Shown here: in pieces, positions 52,472-61,657 of the stretch | Layout of the letters: each line of letters starts with the position of its first letter | Position numbering within the stretch: position 1 is the stretch's first letter | NCBI GenBank assembly: GCA_028289545.1 | Contig: JANQPG010000010.1 | Coordinates: forward strand, 35,420-99,419 | Reading direction: 5' to 3' | Source of the DNA: Woeseiaceae bacterium | GTDB lineage: Bacteria; Pseudomonadota; Gammaproteobacteria; Steroidobacterales; Woeseiaceae | DNA: 64,000 nucleotides | Made by a program: the position numbers and the translations under genes | The notes under the pieces: model-generated | What the model saw: the letters and a program-made list of their open reading frames with translations, nothing else | The model's database searches: none | What the model was told of the DNA's origin: nothing

Positions 52472-53431
52472 CTACGCCGATTCCGCCGGGACGATAACTG
52501 CGACGACGTTGCCCTTCTTGCGGCCGCTGTCGACATAGCGATGGGCCTCGACCATGTCTTCGAACGCAAACCGCCTGTCGATGACCGGTCTGAATTTCCC
52601 CTGTTCCACGAGCCGATTGACGAGCGCCAGGTTTTCCGCGCGCGAAACCGGCGTGCCGTCGTCGATGGACGTGTAAACACCGTCCGGCGCCAGCGCTTTT
52701 TTGCAGGCCTCCTTGAGAGCGGAGGTTTTGTCGATGCCGACGGCGTCGAAGACGAGATCGTAAAGATCATCGTCCGCCAGCGTGTGCTCGCTCGTGTAGT
52801 CGAGGACGCGGTCCGCGCCCAGGGAGTGCATCAGCTCGAAGTTTGCGCCGCTGCAAACGGCCGTCACGCTCGCGCCGAAGTGTTTCGCCAGTTGAACGGC
52901 AGCCGTTCCGTTGGCTCCGGAGGCGCCGTAGATCAGCACTCGCTTGCGAGACTGAATGCCTGCCCGGTTCAGGCAGTCGCCAGCGTTGAGTGCGCCATAG
53001 ACGATACCCGCGGCCTGCTCGAAATCCAGCGCCGCGGGTTTGAGCGCGATCGCCGCCTTCTCCGGGACGCAAGCGTATTCGGCGTACGTGCCCATGCGAA
53101 AGCCGGTCATTCCATGCACTTCGTCACCGGGTTTGAACTGTGTCACCCGCGATCCGATCGACTCGACTACGCCCGAAAAGTTGATTCCCAGAATCGGATT
53201 GCGGGGCTTGGTAATACCGATCGCGGCTCGAATGAGCAGTCCAATTGGCCGGTTCAGGGGAAAACGGAAGGCGCGCACCCGAACGTCGGACGTCGTGACA
53301 GCCGTGACGTAAACCCGTACCAGGACCTCTCCCGGTCGAGGCTGCGGTTTTGGCATGTCGACCCGCTTGAGAACGTCCGGCGGTCCGTACCTGGGGCAGG
53401 CAATGGCTTTCATGAGCGTGTCGTCGGGCAT
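52472..53431 (-). CDS. Quinone reductase/alcohol dehydrogenase-like MDR oxidoreductase
   Basis: 319 residues. PGEVLVRVYVTAVTTSDVRVR, GINFSGVVESIG, the NADPH-binding LIYGASGANGTAAVQLAKHFG and VFDAVG place it with zinc-independent medium-chain reductases (quinone oxidoreductase, NAD(P)H-dependent enone reductases). No structural zinc cysteines are present. Starts at 53431 or 53413 (MKAIACPRYG) are both possible, and neither has a clear ribosome site. It stands alone, with 261 bases of gene-free sequence upstream in which I see no motif. The role is probably detoxification of quinones or unsaturated carbonyls. Confidence 0.87.
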   Translation of the reverse strand: MPDDTLMKAIACPRYGPPDVLKRVDMPKPQPRPGEVLVRVYVTAVTTSDVRVRAFRFPLNRPIGLLIRAAIGITKPRNPILGINFSGVVESIGSRVTQFKPGDEVHGMTGFRMGTYAEYACVPEKAAIALKPAALDFEQAAGIVYGALNAGDCLNRAGIQSRKRVLIYGASGANGTAAVQLAKHFGASVTAVCSGANFELMHSLGADRVLDYTSEHTLADDDLYDLVFDAVGIDKTSALKEACKKALAPDGVYTSIDDGTPVSRAENLALVNRLVEQGKFRPVIDRRFAFEDMVEAHRYVDSGRKKGNVVAVIVPAESA

Positions 53432-53692
53432 GAGTGTGTTGTCCGGCTGTTGTTATGGGGGGTGCATCCTCGCGCCGTTGAACGGTGTTCACAAGGCCGA
53501 AGCGGAACCGTTTGTGCAAAAAAATGACCTGAGCTGCAAAAACCTCCGAGCAGCACACGATCGGCGTAAAGGAGACGCGGAGAAGCTGACCGACTCGGTT
53601 CGGACTGGCCAGGCGCGCGTTTGTTCCAGCTCACCGGGAACCCGCCGCAAGCCCGCGCGGGGCGCACAAGACGCTGAAGAACGGGAGGGCCG

Positions 53693-55024
53693 TCAGGCTT
53701 GCCGATAGCTCGCGATCAAGGGTTCACGAAGCGCCTCATAGCGAACCGGGCCGCTGTCCTTGTCGGCGCCAAAGAGGGCAACCGGTGCGAAGCGTCCGCT
53801 GTCGAGCGCATAGTCGAGCAAATCCTCGGCCGAGAGAGTCTTGCGGCCGCCGCGTTCCCTGAGCGGAAACACAATATCCTCGAGCCCGTCGTATGCCCGG
53901 TAGACGACTTCGGTACAGACGACGCGGTCCGAGCTGAAGAAATTAAAGTCGAAGTTATAGGGTTTACCCTCATGCTGCAAAGCGCGCTCGACGGCCTCTC
54001 GGATGCTGGCTCTGGCAATTCTCGGGCGCAGTACGACAAAACTGTCGACCGCCAGCGTTTCGCTGAGCGGCCGCAAGCGCACTCCGTCCTTGAGTGCTTC
54101 GAGCACGCAGATAGTGCCCTGCCAGCGTTGCCGTCGATCCGGATCGACGTCGACGCCGAGATCCCGGCGCTGATCCGGCGTACCGACATACAGCGCCGCG
54201 TGTGGCCAGAAACCGGGAATGAACAGGTTGGTCAGCGCCCTTCGGTGCCGCGTGACGATGACGTCCCCCGGCAGGAGAAAACGCTCGAGCTCTTCGCGTA
54301 TCTCCTCGGTGACGGCCTTGTTTTCGCGGTCGCAGAACTCCGAGGCGGCTCTGCCGAAGCCTTCCAACACGCCGGCAAGCAGGCGCTCGACGCTGACGAC
54401 GCCGCGGCGCCTCACGCTGTGCTTCAGGTATTTCGAGGTATGTTTGAGATGTGCCCGTTTGCTCGGGTCGAGCGAAGCCTCGAGTTCGGGCAGCTGATCG
54501 ATGATGCGGCCGACGTAAGGGTCCTTGCCCATCCGCGCGAGTTGTTCCCTCTGCTCGTCGACAAACAGCATGGCGTCGCGAAGCGCCAGCGCGTCGATCG
54601 GGTCCACGAACTCCGAAAAAATCCGCGTGTACTGCTTGCGGGGAATCCGGTACTCGGGAAAGGCTTCGTTGAGCTTGCGCTGTACGAGGCTGTGCACGGC
54701 AAGCTCGAAGAGCAACAGGCGGTCTATGCGTACCAGCAGGCAGGCGGCGGCATAGCCGATGACAAGATAGCGCAGTTCATCTTCCTCGCCGATCGCGTGC
54801 AGCGGTTTGCCGACGGCGTTTTGCGCATCTTCGATCAGGCCCCAGAGGTTTTGCCGCACGCTCAGGAAGCGCGCAAACCAGAAGCCCAGGGCCTCATCCT
54901 CGGACGGGCGAAAATCGCCGCGCTCCGCAATTGCGCCGAGTTCGTCGCGTGTGGGTGCATCGTCCTCAAGCTGGCCGACGGCCGCGAGCAGGCCGCGTAT
55001 CGAATGGCTCAGTACGTCAAGCAT
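53693..55024 (-). CDS. YiiX-like permuted papain-fold (C92) amidase/peptidase
   Basis: 443 residues. The C-terminal part is a circularly permuted NlpC/P60-like domain: LLPGDVIVTRHRRALTN, with the His in FWPHAALYVG and the catalytic Cys in VVCTEVVYRAYDG, as in YiiX/YebB proteins. The first 240 residues are helical, with a hydrophobic stretch YLVIGYAAACLLVRIDRLLL, and match nothing I recognise. The YiiX fold acts on amide or ester bonds, perhaps lipid or peptidoglycan linked. It begins 30 bases after the XRE regulator on the same strand, with GAGG 9 bases before the ATG, and lies across from a PspA gene. Confidence 0.82.
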   Translation of the reverse strand: MLDVLSHSIRGLLAAVGQLEDDAPTRDELGAIAERGDFRPSEDEALGFWFARFLSVRQNLWGLIEDAQNAVGKPLHAIGEEDELRYLVIGYAAACLLVRIDRLLLFELAVHSLVQRKLNEAFPEYRIPRKQYTRIFSEFVDPIDALALRDAMLFVDEQREQLARMGKDPYVGRIIDQLPELEASLDPSKRAHLKHTSKYLKHSVRRRGVVSVERLLAGVLEGFGRAASEFCDRENKAVTEEIREELERFLLPGDVIVTRHRRALTNLFIPGFWPHAALYVGTPDQRRDLGVDVDPDRRQRWQGTICVLEALKDGVRLRPLSETLAVDSFVVLRPRIARASIREAVERALQHEGKPYNFDFNFFSSDRVVCTEVVYRAYDGLEDIVFPLRERGGRKTLSAEDLLDYALDSGRFAPVALFGADKDSGPVRYEALREPLIASYRQA

Positions 55025-55054
55025 GGCTTCGAACCTCGTCCGCCTATGCCGCGC

Positions 55055-55786
55055 TCATCGTTCGAGATGGCGAAAACCCTCGAAGAACCAGTGACGGATC
55101 GCGAGCACCATCGTGGTGCCGTTGCGCTCGCTGGCCGACAGCTTGCGCTCCTCCCAGCTCGTGTCGTCGAACAGGTCGCCGACGGCGTTGAGTTTCTGGA
55201 TCAGCTGTATCTGGCTCTTCCTCGACAACATGCCGTTCTTGACGATGCGCACGGAGGTTTCGTCCTGGAAGTCGTGGCTGAAGAATTCGTGCTGCACGCG
55301 CTTTCGGAAGAACGCCTCGATGGCGCCGTTCTTGCGCCAGCGGAAGTTGTTGGCGACCAGGAGGCGCACACGATCCCCGGGTTGTAACTCGATGACCTTC
55401 ATACGGTCCAGTTTCCTCAAGAATTTCTTTCCGAGCTCCGGCGATATGTCGTAGCGCTCGACGATCTCGTCGAAACTCCAGTAATTGATCAGGCAATAAG
55501 TCAACAAGAGCAGCCGATCGTCGTCCACGATCTCTCTCTCGTTTTCCGCCGATAACTGCTCGATCTTCGGTTGCTGGGCCTCGCTCAGGTTCACCAGTTC
55601 GCCCAGGTCGATCTCGAGCACGGCGCAAATCTCGTCGAGACGGCGCAGCGAGACGTTGCCCGTGGAGAACATGTATTTAACCGCCGATTCGGACAGCTCG
55701 AGGCGTTCCGCCAGGCCTTTGTAGGTCATCGAGTGCATTTTGAGCTGCCGCTTCAGCGCATCGATAAGGCGGGATGAGTTGGTCAT
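55055..55786 (-). CDS. XRE-type HTH transcriptional regulator with winged C-terminal region
   Basis: 243 residues. The N-terminal HTH (about 5-65) reads MTYKGLAERLELSESAVKYMF and VSLRRLDEICAVLEIDLGELV. The C-terminal part begins with a probable winged helix (YCLINYWSFDEIVERYDISP, LRKLDRMKVIEL) and continues into an alpha/beta region that may sense a ligand. The ATG at 55786 borders a 125-base AT-rich region shared with the divergent PspA gene. Most simply it controls both arms of the four-gene module. Confidence 0.85.
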   Translation of the reverse strand: MTNSSRLIDALKRQLKMHSMTYKGLAERLELSESAVKYMFSTGNVSLRRLDEICAVLEIDLGELVNLSEAQQPKIEQLSAENEREIVDDDRLLLLTYCLINYWSFDEIVERYDISPELGKKFLRKLDRMKVIELQPGDRVRLLVANNFRWRKNGAIEAFFRKRVQHEFFSHDFQDETSVRIVKNGMLSRKSQIQLIQKLNAVGDLFDDTSWEERKLSASERNGTTMVLAIRHWFFEGFRHLER

Positions 55787-55911
55787 AGTGCTCTCAAGTA
55801 TTAAATAATTAGACTTGTAGTTCGTTGGCTCTAACTTTATTCATAATAGTTGCCAAATATTATACTCCCTTCTAGGCTCTGTCATCCCTTAGCCAATTGC
55901 CGGGAGTTGTC
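55787..55911. promoter_or_regulatory. AT-rich divergent promoter region of the XRE/PspA module
   Basis: 125 bases, much richer in A+T than the surrounding genes. TATTATACT at about 55858-55866 can serve as a -10 for the PspA gene; its -35 is not clear. A weak dyad CAAGT (55795-55799) and ACTTG (55813-55817) near the XRE start could be its operator. I see no sigma-54 type promoter. Confidence 0.45.
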
Positions 55912-56568
55912 ATGAGCCTGATACGAAGAATTTCCACGAGCATTACGTCGTCCGTCGATCGCGCAGTCAGCAAGGTCGAAAACCACGACGCCATCATCAA
56001 TTCGGCGCTTCGCGATACCCGCCAGGCGGCCGCGCGCTCCCGAGTCCGTCTCGCTCGCGTGCAAAAGGACGGCGCGGCGCTGAAAAGCCGTTACAGCGAG
56101 CTCCAGCGGTCGGTTTCGCTCTGGACCGACCGTGCACGAAGCGTGGCGGCCGACGACGAAACGAAAGCGCTCGACTGTCTTCGCCGCAAACGGGACTGCG
56201 AGCTACAGCTCGGCAACCTCAAGGACTCCATCGAGAAGCACGAGGAACTCGAGGCGCGCATTAGCGAACAGGTCAAGAAAATTGAGTCGCGCATCCACGA
56301 GGTTGCGCAGCAGCGCAACATGATGCGCTCCCGGCAGTCGGTGGCGGAGGCCATGCGCACAATCAACAACATCGAGGGTGTTTCCTACGGTGAAGTTGAA
56401 GACACGTTCGACCGCTGGGAAATCAATCTCGGCGAAGCCGAGATTCTCATGGGTGCGGCGACATCTACCGATCCGCTGGATGCGGCGTTTACCGCCGACG
56501 AGGACACGGCCGAGCTGCGCGCTGAACTCGAAGTACTGTTGAAGGATGACGGGGAGGACAAGTCATGA
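55912..56568 (+). CDS. PspA/IM30 family membrane-remodelling protein
   Basis: 218 residues, mostly coiled coil. It begins with MSLIRRISTSITSSVDRAVS, the amphipathic N-terminal helix position, and continues with long heptad-rich helices (DAIINSALRDTRQAAARSR, ELQRSVSLWTDRARSVA, IEKHEELEARISEQVKKIE). The ATG at 55912 has GGGAG 5 bases upstream. Family knowledge: ESCRT-III-like proteins that assemble on damaged or curved membranes. The gene overlaps the following membrane-protein gene by ATGA, so both products are made together. The usual PspB/PspC/PspF partners are not here. Confidence 0.88.
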   Translation: MSLIRRISTSITSSVDRAVSKVENHDAIINSALRDTRQAAARSRVRLARVQKDGAALKSRYSELQRSVSLWTDRARSVAADDETKALDCLRRKRDCELQLGNLKDSIEKHEELEARISEQVKKIESRIHEVAQQRNMMRSRQSVAEAMRTINNIEGVSYGEVEDTFDRWEINLGEAEILMGAATSTDPLDAAFTADEDTAELRAELEVLLKDDGEDKS

Positions 56569-57992
56569 ACACGCGAACGGCAGCTCCATTCGAGGACGAT
56601 TTCGCGGGCGATGCGCCCGCGGAGTCCGGTCCTGGGTCCGGCGTCGAGCGGGTACTGCGCTCGATCCAGAACTTTGCCACGGTATCCGAAGCGCTGCGTA
56701 TCATCGGCGCCGCGGTGCTCGTAGCGTCGATGTCGGTGTTCCTGCTGCAAGGCTGGAACGAAGGCAACGACGTCAGCCGCTATCTTCTGCTGCTGACGCA
56801 AACGGGCCTCCTGGCCGCGGCCGGCTTTGCAATGAGCCACGGACTCAAGGAGCCGAAAGGCGCGCGCATGTTTTTCGGGCTTGCGCTGGTCTCCATTCCC
56901 GCCAACTTCACGATACTGGGTGCGCTCCTGTATTCGGTGTTCCAGTGGGACATTGGCCTCACAACGTATCCCGACTACGCAAGCTGGCGCATCGAAGACG
57001 CTGCCAGCATTGGCGTGACGCTCGCCGGTGCGCTGATCGTGCTGATACCCGTGGCGTTCTTCTGTTTTGCCGTCATGGCAAGGCACTCGTCGAAGGCACT
57101 GTCGCTACACTTCCTGGCGCTGAACGCACTCCTGTTGCTGCCGATCCGCGGCTCGATTCTGGCCGGTTCGGTCGCCCTTGCCGGTGTTGTGTACGCGTTG
57201 TACGTGGTCGGACGGCTGCTGCGACAGGACGGCGCGCTGAAGACGGGAGAAGGCCGATTCGCGTTGAATGCGCTGTTCATACCCTTGGGGATCATCCTGT
57301 TCCGCAGCATGTACTTCTACAACGTCGACAGTCTCATGGTCGCGACCGTCGCGTTCGTGCTGTATCTCGCGGCGCGGCAGGCATCGCTGTTTCCTGGACG
57401 TAACAAGCGTGTATCGTTTGCGTTGGATCTGATTGCGCTGCCGATTGCGCTCGTGGTTGCCCTGTCGCTGACCGACGCTGCCGAACGGCTGCTCGCGGAT
57501 TTCATGCATGCGCCGTTTTTTGCGGTCGTCTATTCCGCGTTGATGCTGGATCTCATGCGCCGCACGGCCAGCCGCATTGCGCGGCGTTCCGCCGCGTTCA
57601 CGACCAGCCTGAGTATCGCGCTGAGCTTCATGTTGAGCGTCGTCGTGTGGCCCAGTGGCGCCTCAGCGCTGATCTGTGTGGCGGCAGGTACGCTGTTGTT
57701 CCTCGTGGGCGCTGCGATCAAGGACCGCGTGGCGTTCCTGTTTGGCGTGCTGACGACGCTGGCCGGCCTGTTCTTCGGTTTCGACGAAATGCTGAAGCTG
57801 GTGCTGCACAGCAACTGGGTCGAGTTGGCGCTCATGGGTGCGGCCGCGATTACGCTCGCGTCCGTGCTCGACCGCCACGGTGCGGCATTGAAGCTCAACG
57901 CCATCCGGTGGTTCAACGCCGTGGGTGAAAGGCGTCGCTACCAGGAAGAGGAAACGCTCGACGGCGACACGCTGGCGCCCCGTGTCCGCTAG
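56565..57992 (+). CDS. Polytopic membrane protein of unknown function
   Basis: 475 residues with a soluble N-terminus of about 45 residues and 11-12 predicted membrane helices (among them IIGAAVLVASMSVFLLQGW, ALIVLIPVAFFCFAVMA, LDLIALPIALVVALSL). The C-terminus is charged (YQEEETLDGDTLAPRVR). I recognise no family. Its start overlaps the PspA stop (ATGA), and a strong hairpin closes the unit 35 bases after its stop. The tight pairing suggests that PspA is recruited to, or protects, this protein, or that it anchors a PspA assembly. Confidence 0.82.
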   Translation: MNTRTAAPFEDDFAGDAPAESGPGSGVERVLRSIQNFATVSEALRIIGAAVLVASMSVFLLQGWNEGNDVSRYLLLLTQTGLLAAAGFAMSHGLKEPKGARMFFGLALVSIPANFTILGALLYSVFQWDIGLTTYPDYASWRIEDAASIGVTLAGALIVLIPVAFFCFAVMARHSSKALSLHFLALNALLLLPIRGSILAGSVALAGVVYALYVVGRLLRQDGALKTGEGRFALNALFIPLGIILFRSMYFYNVDSLMVATVAFVLYLAARQASLFPGRNKRVSFALDLIALPIALVVALSLTDAAERLLADFMHAPFFAVVYSALMLDLMRRTASRIARRSAAFTTSLSIALSFMLSVVVWPSGASALICVAAGTLLFLVGAAIKDRVAFLFGVLTTLAGLFFGFDEMLKLVLHSNWVELALMGAAAITLASVLDRHGAALKLNAIRWFNAVGERRRYQEEETLDGDTLAPRVR

Positions 57993-58026
57993 CGTGGTCT
58001 TCGGCGACGACACCGCGCCGACGATG

Positions 58027-58057
58027 GCGGCATGGCAGGCTTTGCCTGCCATGCCGC
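58027..58057. terminator. Strong bidirectional terminator hairpin
   Basis: A perfect 14-bp stem (GCGGCATGGCAGGC at 58027-58040, its complement at 58044-58057) with a TTT loop, followed by TTGT. It lies between the rightward membrane-protein gene and the convergent nuclease gene and can serve both. Confidence 0.8.
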
Positions 58058-58070
58058 TTGTCCGTATTGA

Positions 58071-61000
58071 CTACCAGTGACGTCGGAACGGGAACGTGTC
58101 GATGTACAGCACGAAGCCGTCATGATCCGATGCCCTGACAAACGTTGAGCCGTCGTTGATCAGGTCGGCCGCCGCGTCAGCATTGCCGCGCGCAAACTTG
58201 AGACCGCGCACGCGGAAATCGAGCGGCCGGCTGGTCAGCGCATGATCCAGAGTTTGTGCGTTGCCGCGGAACACGAACGAGTAGCGCTCTTCGGGCGGTA
58301 GCGACTCGATCTGGTTCAGGAGGTTCGGCTCCACGAGGTCGTCGCCCGACAGCAGGCTTTCGGCCGGATCGAAGTCACCGGCGATCAACCCGACGACGTC
58401 GACGTAACTGTCGCTGAATTCGAATGCGTTGAAATCGCCAATCACGATTAGCCCGGCGCGGGGCCGTTCCGTCTGGATCGCCTGAACCTTCTCGGCAATC
58501 GACAGCGACTGCGCCTGGCGTTTTTGCTGCACGCGCTCGGTCTGGATACCGCCCAGCGACCGATTGTGCACCACCATGACGCTAAGCGGATACAAAGGCG
58601 TCCAGCCTTGGAGCACGAGCGGCGGCCGGTCGTGTACGAGGTCGAGTTGACCGTTCGACGGATCGATGAAGGTCTCCTCTGCGCCCAGCTGTTCGATCCC
58701 CGTGACGAACACGCGCCAGCGCCGGGTGAGGAAGCCCACGTCGATGCTGCCGATATCGTTGCCTTCGGCCAGGTGTACGTTGTACTGAACGTGCGGGTTG
58801 ATGGCCTGGATGGCCGCCGCAAGATCTTCGAGCACTTTGGCGCTCTCGACTTCCTGCACACCGATAATGTCCGGGCTCTTCATGCCTTCGACGACGTAAC
58901 GAGCCGCCTTGTCGAGCCGGCGCTGGTACTCCTCGGTGGGCACGACCTGGTCGTCCAGCGTTTCGCCGAGCGGATTCACGAGCGGGGCGTCGTCGATGTC
59001 GTCGAACAGCCGGAACAGGTTGAGGCTGCCGACCGTCGTTTCGAAGAACCAGCTGCGTTTCCGGACCGGTTTCGGCAGCGGATTGTCATTGACGCTGAGT
59101 TCGGTAGGCCAGAGTTCGTAGCCGCCGAATTCGAAACCGAGCACGCCCGTTGCGGAGTAGGTCGAACCGGCGGAGATAATTTGATTCGGCAGGCCGACGC
59201 GGTCCGGATCGAGTTCGAAGACTTCCGGGTTACCGTCCCACACGGGCAGGCCGCTCAATCCGGGGAATTCGATGCCGGGCTCGCGGAAGGCGCGATCGGG
59301 CGTGGCCGTGACCCGGACTTCGGCAACCGGGTCGCTGTTGAAGCGCTGGTTGCCCTGACCGACGCTGCCTTTGGCGACCGCAATTCGCATGCCTTCATAA
59401 CACTCGTATTCGATTGCGCAGGACGGTGCGGTCGGATCGGGACTCGGTACCGTGGCGTTGAATGCGACCGGTTCGGGTAGCGCCATACCGGCGCCCGTGA
59501 TCGTGATCTCGGCATCGGCGAGCTGGGTGAACTCGAAGAATTCGACGACGGAACCCGTGACGTCCACGAGATCGCCGATCGTCACTGTCGGCGCGCTGTC
59601 GGTAAAGACGAAGATGCCGTCCGAGGTATCGACGTCGCCGTCGCTCCGTGACGTGGGCGTTTGCGCGAAGAAGCCGTTGGCCGCCAGGGCAGTGACAACG
59701 TTACCCTGGGTAAGGACGCGCTGACCGACAAACGGCGATGCGGCATCCGCGCCCTGAATCTCGAAGATTTCGAACGGTCCGAGTACCGGCAGCTCGCAGC
59801 CGTCGAAAACTGCGCCGTCAACCCTTGTGCCCGGCGAGTAGGAAGTGCCGCCGGAACCGTTGGCCAATTCGTGCTGTACGTAGGGCAGCGCGCCCGTGAC
59901 GTCGGGGTCGAGGGTCAGCGACTCGTCGCTACCGCCCTCGCCGCCGTAGCCGACGACGACAATATCGCCGTTGCCGTCGTTGAGGGTTATCGTGTCGCCC
60001 CCGTTGTTGAGCCCCAGCGCACCCGACGATGCGGTCTGAACGATCGTGCCGCCAAACGCGCCGGTCGGCGAGCCGCCGCCGAAGATCACGATACCGCACT
60101 GGTCGGCCAGTACGGTATTCGCGGGGAACGTGTGTCGCTGTGCCGCGCCGTCGGCGATAGTCCAGCCCGATACGTCAAGCGGGGCGCCGCTGATGTTGAC
60201 GATCTCGATGAACTCATCGTCGGAAGAATCCCGCGTGCCGTCGTTGTTGGCGTCGCCGGCAAGACTGGTTGCCGGGTCCGCGAGGAATTCGTTGATGACA
60301 ACGGGCGGTCCCGCAAGCGGGTCGCGGCAGTTGGCGCTGTCGCTCGAGTTCTCCTCGCCCGGGGTGGTGCAGCGCAGTCCGAAGTCGACGTTGTTCTGAT
60401 CGGTGTCGGCTCCGTCGGGGAAGCGCGAGATGCTGACGAATACGCCGTCAAAGGGATCGCTCAAGCCCGTACCGCTGCCTTCGACGTACGGTGCGGGAAC
60501 ATCACCTTCATACGATACGGCGTCGACGACATCGGCGCCCAACAGCAGCGCAACGGCGTCGGGTGAACCGTTCTGGATCAGGTTCGAATCCGGAGATACG
60601 TCGAGGTTGCAGTTCGGCGTCGTCGCGGCGTTGGCGCACACGACAAAGTAGCTGCCGGCCGCAAGTGAGGTGTCCGGCAACGGAATGGTGGCGTAGACGG
60701 CTGCACCTCCGCCGCTGCCGTTCACAAATTCGAGCGAATAGTTGCCAAGCTCGACGGCCACGGCGCCGGCATTTCTCAGCTCGATAAATTCCGCGCCGTC
60801 GGTGCCCGGCTGGTCGTAGTCGATCTCGTTGATGACGAGCTCCGGTTCCGGCGGCTCGCCGCCGCCGAAGGTTTGGCCCGTGTTGACGTTGCCGAAGGTG
60901 TTCGGCTGTTCTGCCGCCCAGGTGAAATTGCCCGGGAAACTGCCGCTGCCCGTCAGCTGCAGCGAGTCGCCGGCCGGAGTGCTGCTCGATTCGGCAACGC

Positions 61001-61442
61001 CAATGTCGCTGCTCGTCAGACCGTCCGCCGGTCCGCCGACAGCCGTGAATTCGCCTTCGTAGCTCAGGAACTGGATGACCGCGCCGCCCGCGTCGACAAG
61101 CGCAATGCCGTCCGGTCCGCCGTTTTGTATCCCGTTGGTCGGATAGTTCACGACCGTCGTGCCGAAGCCGCCCTGCTGGTTCGGCAGCGTGCCGGCAAGC
61201 ACCGTTGTGTTGTAGGGAGCGCCGCCCGAGCCGTTGTAGAGCACGATGCTCCAGCCGCTCAAATCCGTACCCGCGGCCCCCGCGACTTCGATGGCTTCAC
61301 CAACGTCGGTGCTCGCGTTGTCGTAGTGAATCTCGTTGATGAATACCTGCGCGGACGCAGTGGTGGCACCGCCGGCTGCCAGGATGCAGCAGGCAAGTGA
61401 ACGGCTTAAGAAACGGCCAAGGCCGTGGGCGGATCGAAACAT
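58071..61442 (-). CDS. ExeM-like extracellular nuclease with lamin-tail domains
   Basis: 1123 residues. The signal peptide ends near TTASAQ. Three lamin-tail domains follow (about 32-190, 200-365 and 375-540), each opening with a motif such as VFINEIHYDN, LVINEIDYDQPG or VVINEFLADP, then an OB-fold region (about 560-690) and a C-terminal endonuclease/exonuclease/phosphatase domain. Catalytic features of the last are IIGVQEVES (metal Glu), VIGDFNAFEF (Asp/Asn) and ASDHDGFVLY (Asp-His). Related proteins digest extracellular DNA in biofilms or for phosphate supply. No C-terminal sorting tail is present. The ATG at 61442 directly precedes the signal peptide. Confidence 0.9.
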   Translation of the reverse strand: MFRSAHGLGRFLSRSLACCILAAGGATTASAQVFINEIHYDNASTDVGEAIEVAGAAGTDLSGWSIVLYNGSGGAPYNTTVLAGTLPNQQGGFGTTVVNYPTNGIQNGGPDGIALVDAGGAVIQFLSYEGEFTAVGGPADGLTSSDIGVAESSSTPAGDSLQLTGSGSFPGNFTWAAEQPNTFGNVNTGQTFGGGEPPEPELVINEIDYDQPGTDGAEFIELRNAGAVAVELGNYSLEFVNGSGGGAAVYATIPLPDTSLAAGSYFVVCANAATTPNCNLDVSPDSNLIQNGSPDAVALLLGADVVDAVSYEGDVPAPYVEGSGTGLSDPFDGVFVSISRFPDGADTDQNNVDFGLRCTTPGEENSSDSANCRDPLAGPPVVINEFLADPATSLAGDANNDGTRDSSDDEFIEIVNISGAPLDVSGWTIADGAAQRHTFPANTVLADQCGIVIFGGGSPTGAFGGTIVQTASSGALGLNNGGDTITLNDGNGDIVVVGYGGEGGSDESLTLDPDVTGALPYVQHELANGSGGTSYSPGTRVDGAVFDGCELPVLGPFEIFEIQGADAASPFVGQRVLTQGNVVTALAANGFFAQTPTSRSDGDVDTSDGIFVFTDSAPTVTIGDLVDVTGSVVEFFEFTQLADAEITITGAGMALPEPVAFNATVPSPDPTAPSCAIEYECYEGMRIAVAKGSVGQGNQRFNSDPVAEVRVTATPDRAFREPGIEFPGLSGLPVWDGNPEVFELDPDRVGLPNQIISAGSTYSATGVLGFEFGGYELWPTELSVNDNPLPKPVRKRSWFFETTVGSLNLFRLFDDIDDAPLVNPLGETLDDQVVPTEEYQRRLDKAARYVVEGMKSPDIIGVQEVESAKVLEDLAAAIQAINPHVQYNVHLAEGNDIGSIDVGFLTRRWRVFVTGIEQLGAEETFIDPSNGQLDLVHDRPPLVLQGWTPLYPLSVMVVHNRSLGGIQTERVQQKRQAQSLSIAEKVQAIQTERPRAGLIVIGDFNAFEFSDSYVDVVGLIAGDFDPAESLLSGDDLVEPNLLNQIESLPPEERYSFVFRGNAQTLDHALTSRPLDFRVRGLKFARGNADAAADLINDGSTFVRASDHDGFVLYIDTFPFRRHW

Positions 61443-61657
61443 CGGGAAACTCCAGGCGTTTTTTTGTGGATGTTGTGCTGGTAGAAGTATTGACCAAGAT
61501 TATGGCGTCGAGGTTACGTGGCACGCAAGGACATCCCGCCGCCCCGCCGGCAGAGTTGCTCCGCTCGCGCGGGGCTTCGCGTCCGCACAAGTACGCATTG
61601 CTTCGTTTGTGAGCGACCCAATAAGGTCCGTTTGTTGTCACAACCGGAGAGAGCGTC

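Noticed and set aside
53699..55387. Long open frame of over 500 codons on the plus strand opposite the YiiX-like and XRE genes
   Set aside because: It mirrors codon structure of the real minus-strand genes in GC-rich DNA, has no recognisable domain, and crosses the boundary between two well-supported genes.
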